A DNA stretch of 64,000 nucleotides, from NCBI RefSeq assembly GCF_004134825.1, contig NZ_SDPN01000015.1:29708-93707 (forward strand), read 5' to 3'. The translations under genes and the position numbers were made by a program. The first letter of the stretch is position 1. Each line of letters starts with the position of its first letter. The notes below the pieces were generated by a model that saw nothing but the letters and a program-made list of their open reading frames with translations, was not told where the DNA came from and did not search any database. This document shows positions 54,069 through 62,733 of the stretch, in pieces. The DNA is from Agromyces albus. Lineage in GTDB: Bacteria > Actinomycetota > Actinomycetes > Actinomycetales > Microbacteriaceae.

Positions 54069-54797
54069 GGCCGGCCACGTCGTCGGCAGCGGCGACGCGG
54101 CAGGATTCACCGTCGCGACGATCTCATCGAGCACCCGGCGCGTCTGCGCCTCACCCACCCAGAGGTGTCTGCCCCCTGCCACGTCGATACGCCGGATCTT
54201 GGGGAGTGCCGCGAATCGCACTGCAGCCTCGGCCGGTCGCAGGTAGTCGTCGTGCTCGGGAATGAGCGCGACGAGCGGCGGTGCGGCGTCGTTCCATTTG
54301 TGCAGCTCCGCCTCGCTCGTGCGATGGAGCGGCGGCGAGAGCAGGATGGCACCGTCGATGCGGTGCTCGAGTCCATACTTCAGTACGAGCTCGGTGCCGA
54401 ATGACCAGCCCAGGAGCCATGGATGCGGCAGGTGGCGCTGCTCGACGAACGACATCGCCGCTGCGACATCCGCTCGCTCCTCGATGCCGTGGCCGAATTC
54501 GCCATCGCTCGTGCCACGAGGCGAAGAGGTGCCTCGCGTGTTGAAGCGAAGCACGGCGAGATCGGCGAGGGCCGGGAGCCGTGCAGCCGCCTTCCGCAGG
54601 ATGTGCGAGTCCATGAAGCCGCCGGCAGTGGGCAGCGGATGCAGCGTCACGAGCGTGGCGACGGGCGCCCGCTGTTCAGGCGTGGCGAGCTCGCCGACGA
54701 GCGTGAGCCCGTCGTTCGTGTGCAACTCGATCTCCTCGCGAATGGCGGGCAGTTCGACGCCCGCGCGGATCTCGACGGGTGCTTCGTTGTCACTCAC
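54057..54797 (-). CDS. Alpha/beta hydrolase
   Basis: A 246-residue serine hydrolase. The nucleophile elbow GWSFG lies near residues 133-137; the Asp is in IPEHDDYLRPAEA and the His in GGRHLWVGEAQT. The N-terminal region LTLVGELATPEQRAPVATLVTLHPLPTAGG resembles small dienelactone hydrolase-like proteins. The GTG at 54797 overlaps the stop of the upstream zinc-ribbon-like gene (GTGA). The substrate is unknown. Confidence 0.88.
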   Translation of the reverse strand: MSDNEAPVEIRAGVELPAIREEIELHTNDGLTLVGELATPEQRAPVATLVTLHPLPTAGGFMDSHILRKAAARLPALADLAVLRFNTRGTSSPRGTSDGEFGHGIEERADVAAAMSFVEQRHLPHPWLLGWSFGTELVLKYGLEHRIDGAILLSPPLHRTSEAELHKWNDAAPPLVALIPEHDDYLRPAEAAVRFAALPKIRRIDVAGGRHLWVGEAQTRRVLDEIVATVNPAASPLPTTWPAATG

Positions 54798-55102
54798 GGG
54801 CTTTCGATCCTCCAACAGTGGATGTGCCAATGCCGACGCGCTGCGAGATCGGCTGCATCTCCGAGCACCCCGTCGCCGCGCCAGGCCACGAGATGCGCAA
54901 TGCCCGGTGCGACCTCGAGGCCGCATCCCGGGCAGAGATACGCCTTCACGGCTTGCGCCTCGGAGACGGGCTGCACGTTCCATTCACGCCCGCCGCGCAC
55001 CTCGGTGCGGCGCCAGCCCGTGGTGAGCCGCTCGACATCGAGCTCGGGATGCCCCTCACGCGCACGTGCCGCGCGGCCCCGGGATCGGTTCGCGCGCACC
55101 AT
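54794..55102 (-). CDS. Small protein with zinc-ribbon-like motif, 102 aa
   Basis: A 102-residue basic protein (RANRSRGRAARAREG start). The middle has YLCPGCGLEVAPGIAHLVAW and the end RRHWHIHCWRIESP, giving C-P-G-C plus H and C candidates for a metal site. Conserved in actinobacteria, where it is often annotated 'ATP/GTP-binding' without evidence; I see no P-loop. The ATG at 55102 is exactly 6 nt after TAGACT. Start of a two-gene operon with the hydrolase. Confidence 0.8.
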   Translation of the reverse strand: MVRANRSRGRAARAREGHPELDVERLTTGWRRTEVRGGREWNVQPVSEAQAVKAYLCPGCGLEVAPGIAHLVAWRGDGVLGDAADLAARRHWHIHCWRIESP

Positions 55103-55108
55103 GGTTCC

Positions 55109-55114
55109 AGTCTA
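55109..55114 (-). promoter_or_regulatory. -10 box TAGACT, leaderless start
   Basis: Minus-strand TAGACT, 6 nt (GGAACC), ATG at 55102. Confidence 0.55.
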
Positions 55115-55161
55115 GGCGGGCCCCGGGCGCGCACTGCGCGGGCGCGACGGCGGCGCGAGTT

Positions 55162-55827
55162 TCAGTACCAACCGACGTCGGTCGAGTGCGCCCACGCGCC
55201 GCACGGCGTGCCGTAGCGCCCGCTGATGTACATCAGACCCCACTCGATCTGCGTTCCTGCGTTCGTCTCCCAATCGGCGCCCGCGATGGCCATCTTCGAA
55301 CCCGGGAGGGCCTGCGGGATGCCGTAGGCGCCGCTCGAGGCGTTGTACGCGTTCACGCGCCAGCCCGACTCCTTGCTCCAGAGCGCTACAAGGCAGTCGA
55401 ACTCCGACGATCCCCAGCCTCGCGCTGCGACGGCTCCTGCCGCGTACGCCTGCGCGGAGCCGGGATCGGGCGTCACGGCGGGCGGAGCCCAGCCACTTGC
55501 GCTGTCGGTGCCGGCGGGCGCGAGCTTCACGGGCTCGGGCTTCTTCGCGACGACGTAGGTCTCCTGGCCGATCTCGATCGAGTGGTCATCGCCGACCTCG
55601 ACCGTCTGGGGCTGTTCGCCACCGAAACGATCGCCGTCTCGGTTGAAATCGGATGACGCGGTGGCGCCCGAGTACGGGTCGACGACGTTCACGAGCAGAA
55701 AGCTCACCGAGGCGAGGAAGGCGAATGTGACCGAGGCGGCCTGCTTGACTCCGCCCTGCTTTCGAGTGCCCGATGTCGGCGGGCGCCGCGCTTCGCCTAT
55801 CTCGTCACTCCCAGCATCCGTAGCCAC
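55162..55827 (-). CDS. Exported lytic transglycosylase-like protein
   Basis: A 221-residue protein with a short cytoplasmic N-terminus and a signal/anchor helix (QAASVTFAFLASVSFLLVNVV, about 29-49, quoted in part). A low-complexity linker follows (40-130). The C-terminal 90 residues are an SLT-like domain: EFDCLVALWSKESGWRVNAYN (catalytic Glu in KESGW), SGAYGIPQALPGSKMA and the GLMYISGRYGTPCGAW end. Cuts or remodels peptidoglycan. The GTG at 55827 is 9 nt after TACACT. Full-length domain. Confidence 0.9.
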   Translation of the reverse strand: MATDAGSDEIGEARRPPTSGTRKQGGVKQAASVTFAFLASVSFLLVNVVDPYSGATASSDFNRDGDRFGGEQPQTVEVGDDHSIEIGQETYVVAKKPEPVKLAPAGTDSASGWAPPAVTPDPGSAQAYAAGAVAARGWGSSEFDCLVALWSKESGWRVNAYNASSGAYGIPQALPGSKMAIAGADWETNAGTQIEWGLMYISGRYGTPCGAWAHSTDVGWY

Positions 55828-55836
55828 AATTCGTCG

Positions 55837-55842
55837 AGTGTA
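55837..55842 (-). promoter_or_regulatory. -10 box TACACT near GTG 55827
   Basis: TACACT is 9 nt before the GTG; the mRNA would have a leader of only about 2 nt. Confidence 0.4.
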
Positions 55843-55882
55843 TCGGAGGGCGTGCAGACGCGTCGAACCGATCGGCGGGGAG

Positions 55883-56437
55883 TCATCGAACGGCGAGCAT
55901 CACGTCGACGACAGCGTCGAGGACGAGGTCGACCTGCGACTCGCGGTAGCCGCCCCGCTGCGTCTTGAACACCACCGTCCGCACGTCGTCGAGAGAGACG
56001 GGCCATCCGTCGCGGAAGTATCGCGTGAGCTTGTCGGCGAACCGGTCGACCTCACGCGTGCTGTACCCGAGTACGAGCGGGTTCACCCGATCGAAGCGCT
56101 GGCCCTGTGGGCGCGCGAGGCGGTTGGAGATGACCTGCGCCGTTGTGCGGGCCTCGCGGAGCCACGCCTCGTTGCCGTGCAGCCGAGCCGCGACTTGCCG
56201 CTCCTGGGCCGCGAACGCGTCTTCCAGTCGCTCGAGGGCCGCATCGACGTGGGCGGTGGAATAGCCGCCCTTCTGCATGGCGAACGCGGTGAGGCGGATT
56301 CGCTCCGACGTCAGCGGCGGGTCATCCGGTCGCGCCGTGCCGTCGTAGGCGCGACGCGCGACCTGGAGGAACTCCTCGACCTCGGTCGTGTCATACCCGA
56401 GGCGCGGCTTGCGTGTGCGGGGGAAGGTGGCGTTCAC
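55883..56437 (-). CDS. DivIVA-like domain protein, 184 aa
   Basis: A 184-residue protein with two copies of a DivIVA-type motif: RTRKPRLGYDTTEVEEFLQV at the start and LGYSTREVDRFADKLTRYF near residue 130. Between them is a helical segment. The motif GY-x-T-x-EV-x-x-F is the membrane-binding beta-hairpin signature of actinobacterial DivIVA-like proteins. The GTG at 56437 is 6 nt after GATAAT. It lies just downstream of cdsA, an unusual place for such a gene. Confidence 0.78.
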   Translation of the reverse strand: MNATFPRTRKPRLGYDTTEVEEFLQVARRAYDGTARPDDPPLTSERIRLTAFAMQKGGYSTAHVDAALERLEDAFAAQERQVAARLHGNEAWLREARTTAQVISNRLARPQGQRFDRVNPLVLGYSTREVDRFADKLTRYFRDGWPVSLDDVRTVVFKTQRGGYRESQVDLVLDAVVDVMLAVR

Positions 56438-56443
56438 CGCACC

Positions 56444-56449
56444 ATTATC
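56444..56449 (-). promoter_or_regulatory. -10 box GATAAT, leaderless start
   Basis: GATAAT on the minus strand, 6 nt, GTG at 56437. It starts a separate transcript from cdsA. Confidence 0.4.
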
Positions 56450-56457
56450 GCGGACGA

Positions 56458-57444
56458 TCAACCGAAGATCCGGAAGGCGACGAATGCAACTGCGGCCGAC
56501 GGAAGGATGGAGTCGAGCCGATCGAGGAACCCGCCGTGACCGGGCAGCCACGAGCTCATGTCCTTGATGCCGATGTCGCGCTTGACGAGCGACTCGACGA
56601 GGTCTCCTAGGGTCGCACTCAGGAAGATCGCCGCGCCGAAGATCAGACCGAACCACCACGTGTTGCCGAGCATGAGCGTCGAGAGGAGCACCCCGGCGAG
56701 CAGACTCGTCGCAGCGCCGCCCGCGAAGCCCTCCCACGTCTTCTTCGGGCTGATCACCGGCGCCATGGGGTGTTTGCCGAACATGAGCCCGAAGGCATAG
56801 GCGCCGGTGTCGGCCGAGACCGCGGTGACGATGAACGCGAGCGTCCACCATTGGCCGCCCTCGGCCGCCGTGAGCACCACGGCGAAGGTCGCGAGGAACG
56901 TGACGTAGCCCTGCACGAACGCGCCGGCCGCGATATCGCGCACGAGTGCTCGTCGTGTGGTCGCCCGGAAGGCGGGAAGGGCCTGCTCGGCGAGCCGCCA
57001 GATGGTCACGACGACGACGCCGCCGAGTACCGCGAGCAATTGGCCGCCTGCTCCCCCGTAGTAGGCGATCGGAACCGCGACGACAGCGGCGATGACCGTC
57101 GGGATACGGGGAACCAGGAAGCCGCCCTTGCGAAGCGCTTGCGCCAGTTCATAGCTCGCGAAGCCGGCGATCACGACCGCGAAGACCATGAAGAGCTCTT
57201 TGATCACGAGCAGGCTCAGCAGCAGCGCACCGCCGAAGGCGAGGCCGATGATCACGGCGAGGATCAGGTTGCGGCCGGTGCGGGCGTTGATCTTCTCCTG
57301 CGCATGGTCGAACTGCGCCTTCGACGCCTCGAACTGGCGCTCGAGATCGGCCTTCCTGGCGTGCACTTGCGCGCGGAACTCGTCACGCGAGGTTCGCTCA
57401 TGCCCCCCGGCGTCCGACTGATCCTCTTCTGGGACGCCCGACAT
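56458..57444 (-). CDS. cdsA: Phosphatidate cytidylyltransferase
   Basis: Makes CDP-diacylglycerol for phospholipid synthesis in the membrane. The 328-residue protein has a charged N-terminus of about 60 residues followed by about eight helices. The C-terminal signature is ISPKKTWEGFAGGAATSLLAG and LVKRDIGIKDMSSWLPGHGGFLDRLDSIL, with the Mg-binding acidic pair. The ATG is 9 bp downstream of the frr stop. Part of the pyrH-frr-cdsA operon. Confidence 0.96.
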   Translation of the reverse strand: MSGVPEEDQSDAGGHERTSRDEFRAQVHARKADLERQFEASKAQFDHAQEKINARTGRNLILAVIIGLAFGGALLLSLLVIKELFMVFAVVIAGFASYELAQALRKGGFLVPRIPTVIAAVVAVPIAYYGGAGGQLLAVLGGVVVVTIWRLAEQALPAFRATTRRALVRDIAAGAFVQGYVTFLATFAVVLTAAEGGQWWTLAFIVTAVSADTGAYAFGLMFGKHPMAPVISPKKTWEGFAGGAATSLLAGVLLSTLMLGNTWWFGLIFGAAIFLSATLGDLVESLVKRDIGIKDMSSWLPGHGGFLDRLDSILPSAAVAFVAFRIFG

Positions 57445-57453
57445 GATGTTCCC

Positions 57454-58008
57454 TCAGACCTCGAGAAGTTCGGCTTCCTTGCGCTTGAGCGCGTCGTCGA
57501 TCGAGTCGACGTTGGCCTTCGTGATCTGCTCGAGCTCCTTCTCGGCGCGCGACACCTCGTCATCGCCGACCTCGCCCTTCAGGGAATCGAGGTCGTCTTT
57601 GGCCTTGCGACGGATGTTGCGGACGGACACCTTGGCGTCCTCGGCCTTTCCGCGCACGATCTTGACGTATTCCTTGCGGCGCTCCTCGGTCAGCTCGGGC
57701 AGCGTCACCCGGATGATGTTGCCGTCGTTCGACGGGTTGGCGCCCAGGTTCGGGGTGTCGCGGATCGCCTGCTCGATGTCGCGGAGCGCTCCCTTGTCGT
57801 AGGGCGTGACGAGGAGTGTGCGGGCCTCTGGGTTCTGCAACGACGCGAGCTGTGCGAGCGGCGTCGGCGTGCCGTAGTAGCTCACCATGATCTTCTGGAA
57901 GAGCTGGGGATTCGCCCGCCCGGTGCGTACGGTTCCGAAGTCGTCTTTGGCAACCTCGACGGCCTTCTTCATACGTGCGGTGGCATCGGAAAGTACATCC
58001 GCGATCAC
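57454..58008 (-). CDS. frr: Ribosome recycling factor
   Basis: Splits post-termination ribosomes together with EF-G. The 184-residue protein has the RRF helical tail and small beta domain: [59 protein letters not shown] sequence ([19 protein letters not shown]). The GTG at 58008 follows AAGGAG. In the usual pyrH-frr order. Confidence 0.98.
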   Translation of the reverse strand: MIADVLSDATARMKKAVEVAKDDFGTVRTGRANPQLFQKIMVSYYGTPTPLAQLASLQNPEARTLLVTPYDKGALRDIEQAIRDTPNLGANPSNDGNIIRVTLPELTEERRKEYVKIVRGKAEDAKVSVRNIRRKAKDDLDSLKGEVGDDEVSRAEKELEQITKANVDSIDDALKRKEAELLEV

Positions 58009-58041
58009 GGGAACTCCTTCTGGTTCGCTACTCGGGACAGT

Positions 58042-58773
58042 CTATCGAGTGGACGCGTGTACGCCGTTGCTCACGACCGTGCCGAGCTCGGCGCCGAGGA
58101 TCGCCGCGGTGACGTTGCCACCCGGCTCCATGCCGAACACCTGCATCGGCATGCCGTTGTCCATGCAGAGGCTGAACGCGGTCGAGTCGACGACCTTCAG
58201 GCCGCGCTGCAGCGCCTCCTGGTAGCTGATCCGGTCGATCTTGTGGGCGTCGGGATTGGTGCGGGGGTCGTCGGAGTAGACGCCGTCGACGCCGTTCTTC
58301 GCGACGAGCACGACCTCGGCGCCGATCTCGAGGGCGCGCTGGGCGGCCACGGTATCGGTGGAGAAGTATGGAAGGCCGGCGCCGGCGCCGAAGATGACCA
58401 CCCGGCCCTTCTCGAGATGACGTTCGGCCCGGCGCGGGATGTACGGCTCGGCGACCTGCGTCATGGCGATCGCCGACTGCACGCGCGTCTCGGCGCCCGC
58501 CTGCTCGAGGAAGTCCTGCAGCGCGAGCGCGTTCATCACGGTGCCGAGCATGCCCATGTAGTCGGCGCGGCCCCGGTCCATCCCGCGCTGCGAGAGTTCT
58601 GCGCCTCGGAAGAAGTTGCCGCCGCCGACGACGATCGCGACCTCGACGGTGCGAGCGGCATCCGCGATCTCACGAGCGAGTGCGCCGACGACATCGGGAT
58701 TGACCCCGAGCGACCCGCCGCCGAATGCCTCGCCTGAGAGCTTCAGGAGCACCCTGCGCTTGTGTTCAGTCAT
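58042..58773 (-). CDS. pyrH: UMP kinase
   Basis: Phosphorylates UMP to UDP in pyrimidine synthesis. The 243-residue hexameric kinase starts [20 protein letters not shown] and carries [39 protein letters not shown] and the TDT motif [14 protein letters not shown]. The final region [22 protein letters not shown] sequence matches. The start ATG has a GAAGGAAC element upstream. Usually followed by frr, as here. Confidence 0.98.
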   Translation of the reverse strand: MTEHKRRVLLKLSGEAFGGGSLGVNPDVVGALAREIADAARTVEVAIVVGGGNFFRGAELSQRGMDRGRADYMGMLGTVMNALALQDFLEQAGAETRVQSAIAMTQVAEPYIPRRAERHLEKGRVVIFGAGAGLPYFSTDTVAAQRALEIGAEVVLVAKNGVDGVYSDDPRTNPDAHKIDRISYQEALQRGLKVVDSTAFSLCMDNGMPMQVFGMEPGGNVTAAILGAELGTVVSNGVHASTR

Positions 58774-58803
58774 GCTCGACCGTTCCTTCCCCTGTGGCTG
58801 TCA

Positions 58804-58809
58804 AAACTA
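58804..58809 (-). promoter_or_regulatory. Possible -10 box TAGTTT for pyrH
   Basis: TAGTTT on the minus strand about 30 nt before the pyrH ATG, after the tsf terminator. Confidence 0.35.
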
Positions 58810-58890
58810 CTGCTTCGTGCGCTCCGGCGCAGTGCCGGGTGGTGCCGTCTCACGGATGGCTCACGAGTGTTCGCACCGCAGACAGCAAAG

Positions 58891-58920
58891 GAGTCCGGAT
58901 CGCTGCTGCGATCCGGACTC
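58891..58920 (-). terminator. Perfect 12-bp hairpin after tsf
   Basis: GAGTCCGGATCG and CGATCCGGACTC pair without mismatch around the loop CTGCTG. On the minus strand the tail reads CTTTGCTG. It separates rpsB-tsf from pyrH. Confidence 0.8.
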
Positions 58921-58931
58921 CCCTGTGGCAC

Positions 58932-59762
58932 TTACGCGCCGACCTTGAAGCGAGCGAAGTCGCTCACCGTGAGGCCTGCATCCTTGACCACCTTGCTGAC
59001 CGAGAGCTTGTTGTCCTTGGCGTAGTCCTGCTCGAGCAGTGCGACCTGCTTGAAGTAGGCGCCCAGACGGCCCTCGATGATCTTCGGGAGCGCAGCCTCG
59101 GGCTTGCCCTCCTCGCGAGAGATCTGCTCGACGATCGCGCGTTCCTTCTCGACCGCGTCGGCCGGGACGTCCTCGCGCGCGAGGTACTCGGGGTTGGCGA
59201 ATGAGATGTGCTGGGCGACACTGCGCGCCGTCTCAGCGTCGTCACCGGCGAATCCGAGCACGACGCCGACCTGCGGCGGCAGGTCTTTCGACGTCTTGTG
59301 CAGGTAGATCGAGAACTGCTCGCCCTTGACGAGGCGGATGCGTCGAAGCTCGACCTTCTCGCCGAGGATCGCCGCCTCTTCGTTGATCACATCAGCGACG
59401 GTCTTGCCATCGGCCGGAGCGGCGAGTGCCGCCTCGACCGAGTCCGCACGGGCTGCGGCGACGGCCGCGAGCACGCGGTCGGCCAGGCCGACGAACTTGT
59501 CGCCCTTGGCGACGAAGTCCGTCTCGCACGCGAGCTCGATCAGGGTCGCGGTGCCGTCGCCGTTGTCGACGGCGGCCACGAGGCCCTCGGCGGTGGAGCG
59601 ATCGGCGCGCTTTGCGTTGCCCTTCGCGCCCTTCAGGCGGAGGACCTCGACCGCCTTCTCGATGTCACCGTCGGCCTCCACGAGTGCGTTCTTCGTGTCG
59701 ACCATGCCGGTGCCGAGGCGCTCGCGCAGGCTCTTGACGTCTTCGAGAGTGAAATTGGCCAT
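58932..59762 (-). CDS. tsf: Elongation factor Ts
   Basis: Nucleotide exchange factor for EF-Tu. The 276-residue protein starts MANFTLEDVKSLRERLGTGM with the helical UBA-like region (VDTKNALVEADGDIEKAVEVLR) and the core TDFVAKGDKFVGLADRV. The dimerisation domain follows. The ATG has AGGAGAC upstream. Co-transcribed with rpsB, 26 bp downstream, and followed by a strong terminator. Confidence 0.98.
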   Translation of the reverse strand: MANFTLEDVKSLRERLGTGMVDTKNALVEADGDIEKAVEVLRLKGAKGNAKRADRSTAEGLVAAVDNGDGTATLIELACETDFVAKGDKFVGLADRVLAAVAAARADSVEAALAAPADGKTVADVINEEAAILGEKVELRRIRLVKGEQFSIYLHKTSKDLPPQVGVVLGFAGDDAETARSVAQHISFANPEYLAREDVPADAVEKERAIVEQISREEGKPEAALPKIIEGRLGAYFKQVALLEQDYAKDNKLSVSKVVKDAGLTVSDFARFKVGA

Positions 59763-59788
59763 TTCCGGATGTCTCCTGGCTCGTGGTC

Positions 59789-60844
59789 TTACTTGGACTC
59801 GGCAGCGGCCTCGGCGGCCTCGGGTGCAGCGGTCTCAGCCTCGGCGGCTTCGGGTGCCTCAGCCTCGACGACCTCGGGGTCGGCGGCCTCAGGTGCGGCG
59901 ACCTCGGCCTCAGCGACCTCAGGTGCAGCAGCCTCGGCTGCTTCGGCGTCGGCGGCCGACTCGGTCGCGGCCTCGTCGGTGGCTTCAGCGGAGACGGCCT
60001 CGACGACCTCGGAGACCTCTTCGGCCTCAGCGGTCGCGGCGTCGACCTTGGCGGTCTCGGGCGAGGACTGCTCGGGGGTCTGAGCCTGGAGGAGCTCCGC
60101 CTCCCACTCGGCGAGCGGCTCGACGGCCGAGACGTTGCCCTCGGCCTCGGGCTTCTGGTGGCGCTCGATGAGGCCCTCGGCCGCAGCGTCGGCGATGATG
60201 CGGGTGAGCAGGCTCACCGAACGGATCGCGTCGTCGTTGCCCGGGATCGGGTACTGCACCTCGTCGGGGTCGCAGTTCGTGTCGAGGATGCCGATGACGG
60301 GGATGCCGAGCTTCTTGGCCTCGTCGATCGCGAGGTGCTCCTTCTTCGTGTCGACCACCCAGAGGGCCGACGGCGTCTTCGACAGGTTGCGGATGCCGCC
60401 GAGCGACTTGTGCAATTTGTCGAGCTCGCGCTTCTTGATGAGGAGTTCCTTCTTGGTGAACCCGCTCGTGGTGCCTTCGAAGTCGAGCTCCTCGAGCTCC
60501 TTCATGCGCGCAAGGCGCTTGGAGACCGTGGTGAAGTTCGTGAGGAGACCGCCGAGCCAACGCTGGTTGACGAAGGGCTGGCCGACGCGCGTCGCCTGCT
60601 CGGCGATGGACTCCTGGGCCTGCTTCTTCGTGCCGACGAAGAGGATGGTGCCGCCGTGGGCGACCGTGTCCTTGACGAAGTCGTAGGCCTTGTCGATGTA
60701 GCCGAGCGACTGCTGCAGGTCGATGATGTAGATGCCGGAACGCTCCGTGAAGATGAATCGCTTCATCTTCGGGTTCCAACGGCGGGTCTGGTGCCCGAAG
60801 TGAACGCCGCTGTCAAGCAGCTGGCGAATGGTGACGACGGCCAT
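59789..60844 (-). CDS. rpsB: 30S ribosomal protein S2 with long acidic tail
   Basis: S2 of the small subunit; 351 residues. The first 230 are canonical: [71 protein letters not shown] and [19 protein letters not shown]. Residues about 231-351 form a low-complexity Ala/Glu/Pro/Val tail. The ATG at 60844 has AAGGAG upstream. A -10 box (TAGAGT) lies about 155 nt upstream, so the leader is long. A more distal start would run into this leader. Confidence 0.98.
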   Translation of the reverse strand: MAVVTIRQLLDSGVHFGHQTRRWNPKMKRFIFTERSGIYIIDLQQSLGYIDKAYDFVKDTVAHGGTILFVGTKKQAQESIAEQATRVGQPFVNQRWLGGLLTNFTTVSKRLARMKELEELDFEGTTSGFTKKELLIKKRELDKLHKSLGGIRNLSKTPSALWVVDTKKEHLAIDEAKKLGIPVIGILDTNCDPDEVQYPIPGNDDAIRSVSLLTRIIADAAAEGLIERHQKPEAEGNVSAVEPLAEWEAELLQAQTPEQSSPETAKVDAATAEAEEVSEVVEAVSAEATDEAATESAADAEAAEAAAPEVAEAEVAAPEAADPEVVEAEAPEAAEAETAAPEAAEAAAESK

Positions 60845-60998
60845 GAGCCGTACTCCTTTGTTCTCAGTTGTCGCTCCGGCCGGCGGCCGAGAGCCCTGGT
60901 GCCCGGCACGGCTCCGCCCGCTCCGAAGAGGGGACTGAATGGAGTCGTCGGCCGAAATGGCACGCGTAGTCACCCCGGCGGACCGAGGTGCTCTCGAC

Positions 60999-61008
60999 AC
61001 TCTATCAT
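60999..61008. promoter_or_regulatory. Overlapping -10 boxes for rpsB and the M23 gene
   Basis: On the - strand TAGAGT (61004-60999) points toward rpsB with a leader of about 150 nt. On the + strand TATCAT (61003-61008) points toward the gene starting at 61104 with a leader of about 90 nt. Confidence 0.4.
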
Positions 61009-61103
61009 CGGCACTCGTCCTCCCCAACCGCGCGCGGCGGCCGGATCGTCACCGTTTCGAGTCCTTCGCGACGGATGCCTCCGCGCTCATCGAGCATCGG
61101 AAC

Positions 61104-61709
61104 ATGACCGAGCTCCCCTTCGCGGCACCTCCCCGCAGCACCAGTGCCGGCACCGGCACGGCACTGTCGGTCGCCGCGGCATCCGTCCTCATCGTCGGCA
61201 CCCTTTCCGCGTTCACCGCGGTGACGCCGCCCGCCGCGGAGGCACTCGGCCTCCGCACCGGCCAGCCGGCCGAGGCCTCCTCGCCGCCGGTGGACAATCC
61301 CGAGATCTGGAAGTGGCCGGTTCCGCCGCCCATCCAGGTCGTGTCTCCGTTCCGCGCGCCGCCGACGCCCTACGCGGCCGGCCATCGCGGCATCGATCTC
61401 GAGGCGACGGCAGGTGCCGTCGTCACCGCTCCGGCAGCCGGCACCGTGAGTTACGCCGGCATGGTCGCCGGCCGAGGGGTCGTCGCGATCGATCACGGCG
61501 ACGGCGTCGTGAGTGCCATCGAGCCCGTTGAGGCGCTCGTCGCCGCCGGCACCCCGGTGGCGGCGGGCGATCCGATCGGCACGGTCGCCTCGGGTGGACA
61601 CTGCGCGTCGGAATGCGTGCACTTCGGCGTGCGGGTGCACGGAGAGTACGTGTCGCCGTTCCTGTTCCTCGGCGGCCTCCCGCGAGCGGTGCTCCTGCCC
61701 ACGCCGTGA
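61104..61709 (+). CDS. M23-family peptidase-like protein, exported
   Basis: A 201-residue protein with a signal/anchor segment (LSVAAASVLIVGTLSAFTAV, about 18-37) and a C-terminal LytM domain (AAGHRGIDLEATAGAVVTAP, GNHV-like VAIDHGDGVVSAIEP). Zinc ligands His and Asp of HxxxD and the final His of HFGV are present. At the first His of the family's HxH pair there is Cys (ECVHFG), as in related actinobacterial sequences. The ATG at 61104 has no good ribosome binding site, so the start is uncertain; the frame is open from 60939. Probably peptidoglycan hydrolase. Confidence 0.82.
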   Translation: MTELPFAAPPRSTSAGTGTALSVAAASVLIVGTLSAFTAVTPPAAEALGLRTGQPAEASSPPVDNPEIWKWPVPPPIQVVSPFRAPPTPYAAGHRGIDLEATAGAVVTAPAAGTVSYAGMVAGRGVVAIDHGDGVVSAIEPVEALVAAGTPVAAGDPIGTVASGGHCASECVHFGVRVHGEYVSPFLFLGGLPRAVLLPTP

Positions 61710-61712
61710 GCG

Positions 61713-62666
61713 TCAGGCGCGCGGGTGCGCCGTGCGATAGCTCTGCTTCAGCCGTTCGGCCGAGACGTGGGTGTAGATCTGGGTCGTGCCGAGGCTCGCG
61801 TGACCGAGGAACTCCTGCACGGCGCGCAGGTCGGCACCGCCATCGAGGAGGTGCGTCGCGGCGCTGTGACGGAAGGCGTGCGGTCCGCTCGGTCCCGTGC
61901 CCGGAATCGACGAGAGCACCTCGGTCACGACTCGGTAGACGCTCCTGACGCCCATTCGCGCGCCGCGCGCCCCGAGGAACACCGCATTCGTCGCGGCGAG
62001 CGCGCCGCGTTCGGGCTCAGGCGCCGCCGCGGCTGCCGCGGCTGCCGCGGCGAGGATGGCGGGTCGCCCCTGGTCGAGATAGCGGTCGAGCGCTCGGGCC
62101 GCCGGGGCGCCGTAGGGCACGACGCGTTCCTTGGAGCCCTTGCCGACGACCAGAACCGTTCGGCGCCGACGATCGATTGCCGCGAGATCGAGACCCACGA
62201 GCTCCGAGACGCGAAGTGCCGACGCGTAGAGCAGTTCGACGATCGCACTGTCGCGCACCGCGATGGGATCGTCGGTCGAGGCGGCGCGCTCGAGTGCAGT
62301 GAGCGCACCGGCAAGCGCCTGCTGGGTGACCACCCTCGGCAGGGTGCGTTGCGCGCGCGGCGCCCTGAGGCGAAGTCCCGGGTCGGCCGCGATGAGGCCA
62401 CGACGCAGGAGCCAACCGGTGAATCCGCGGGCGGATGCTGCACGCCGCGCGATGCTCGCTCGTGCGAGTCCACGCTCGGTGGCGCCCCACAACCAGTCGC
62501 GGAGGAGTGCGAGATCGATCGCGGAGGCCTCGGTGGCACCCCGCTCCCCGGCGAACGCGATGAGCTCGATGAGATCGCCGCGGTATGCCGCCACGGTGTG
62601 CTCGGAGTACCCGCGCTCGGTGCGCACGTGCGCGAGGTAGTCGTCGAGCAGGGTGTCGAGATTCAC
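61713..62666 (-). CDS. xerC: Tyrosine recombinase XerC
   Basis: Resolves chromosome dimers at dif with XerD. The 317 residues have an N-terminal core-binding SAM-like domain ([22 protein letters not shown]) and the catalytic domain. The R-H-R-H-Y set is seen in [27 protein letters not shown] and [16 protein letters not shown] poly-Ala insertion lies near residue 210. The GTG at 62666 has GGAG close upstream; longer in-frame options exist but have no support. Order rpsB-(M23)-xerC-dprA is common in actinobacteria. Confidence 0.95.
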   Translation of the reverse strand: MNLDTLLDDYLAHVRTERGYSEHTVAAYRGDLIELIAFAGERGATEASAIDLALLRDWLWGATERGLARASIARRAASARGFTGWLLRRGLIAADPGLRLRAPRAQRTLPRVVTQQALAGALTALERAASTDDPIAVRDSAIVELLYASALRVSELVGLDLAAIDRRRRTVLVVGKGSKERVVPYGAPAARALDRYLDQGRPAILAAAAAAAAAAPEPERGALAATNAVFLGARGARMGVRSVYRVVTEVLSSIPGTGPSGPHAFRHSAATHLLDGGADLRAVQEFLGHASLGTTQIYTHVSAERLKQSYRTAHPRA

Positions 62667-62733
62667 GGCTCCAGCCTGCCCCTCCAAGGTCTGCACCGCG
62701 CTGGCGCTCGCACGAACAGCCCACGATCGCCGG

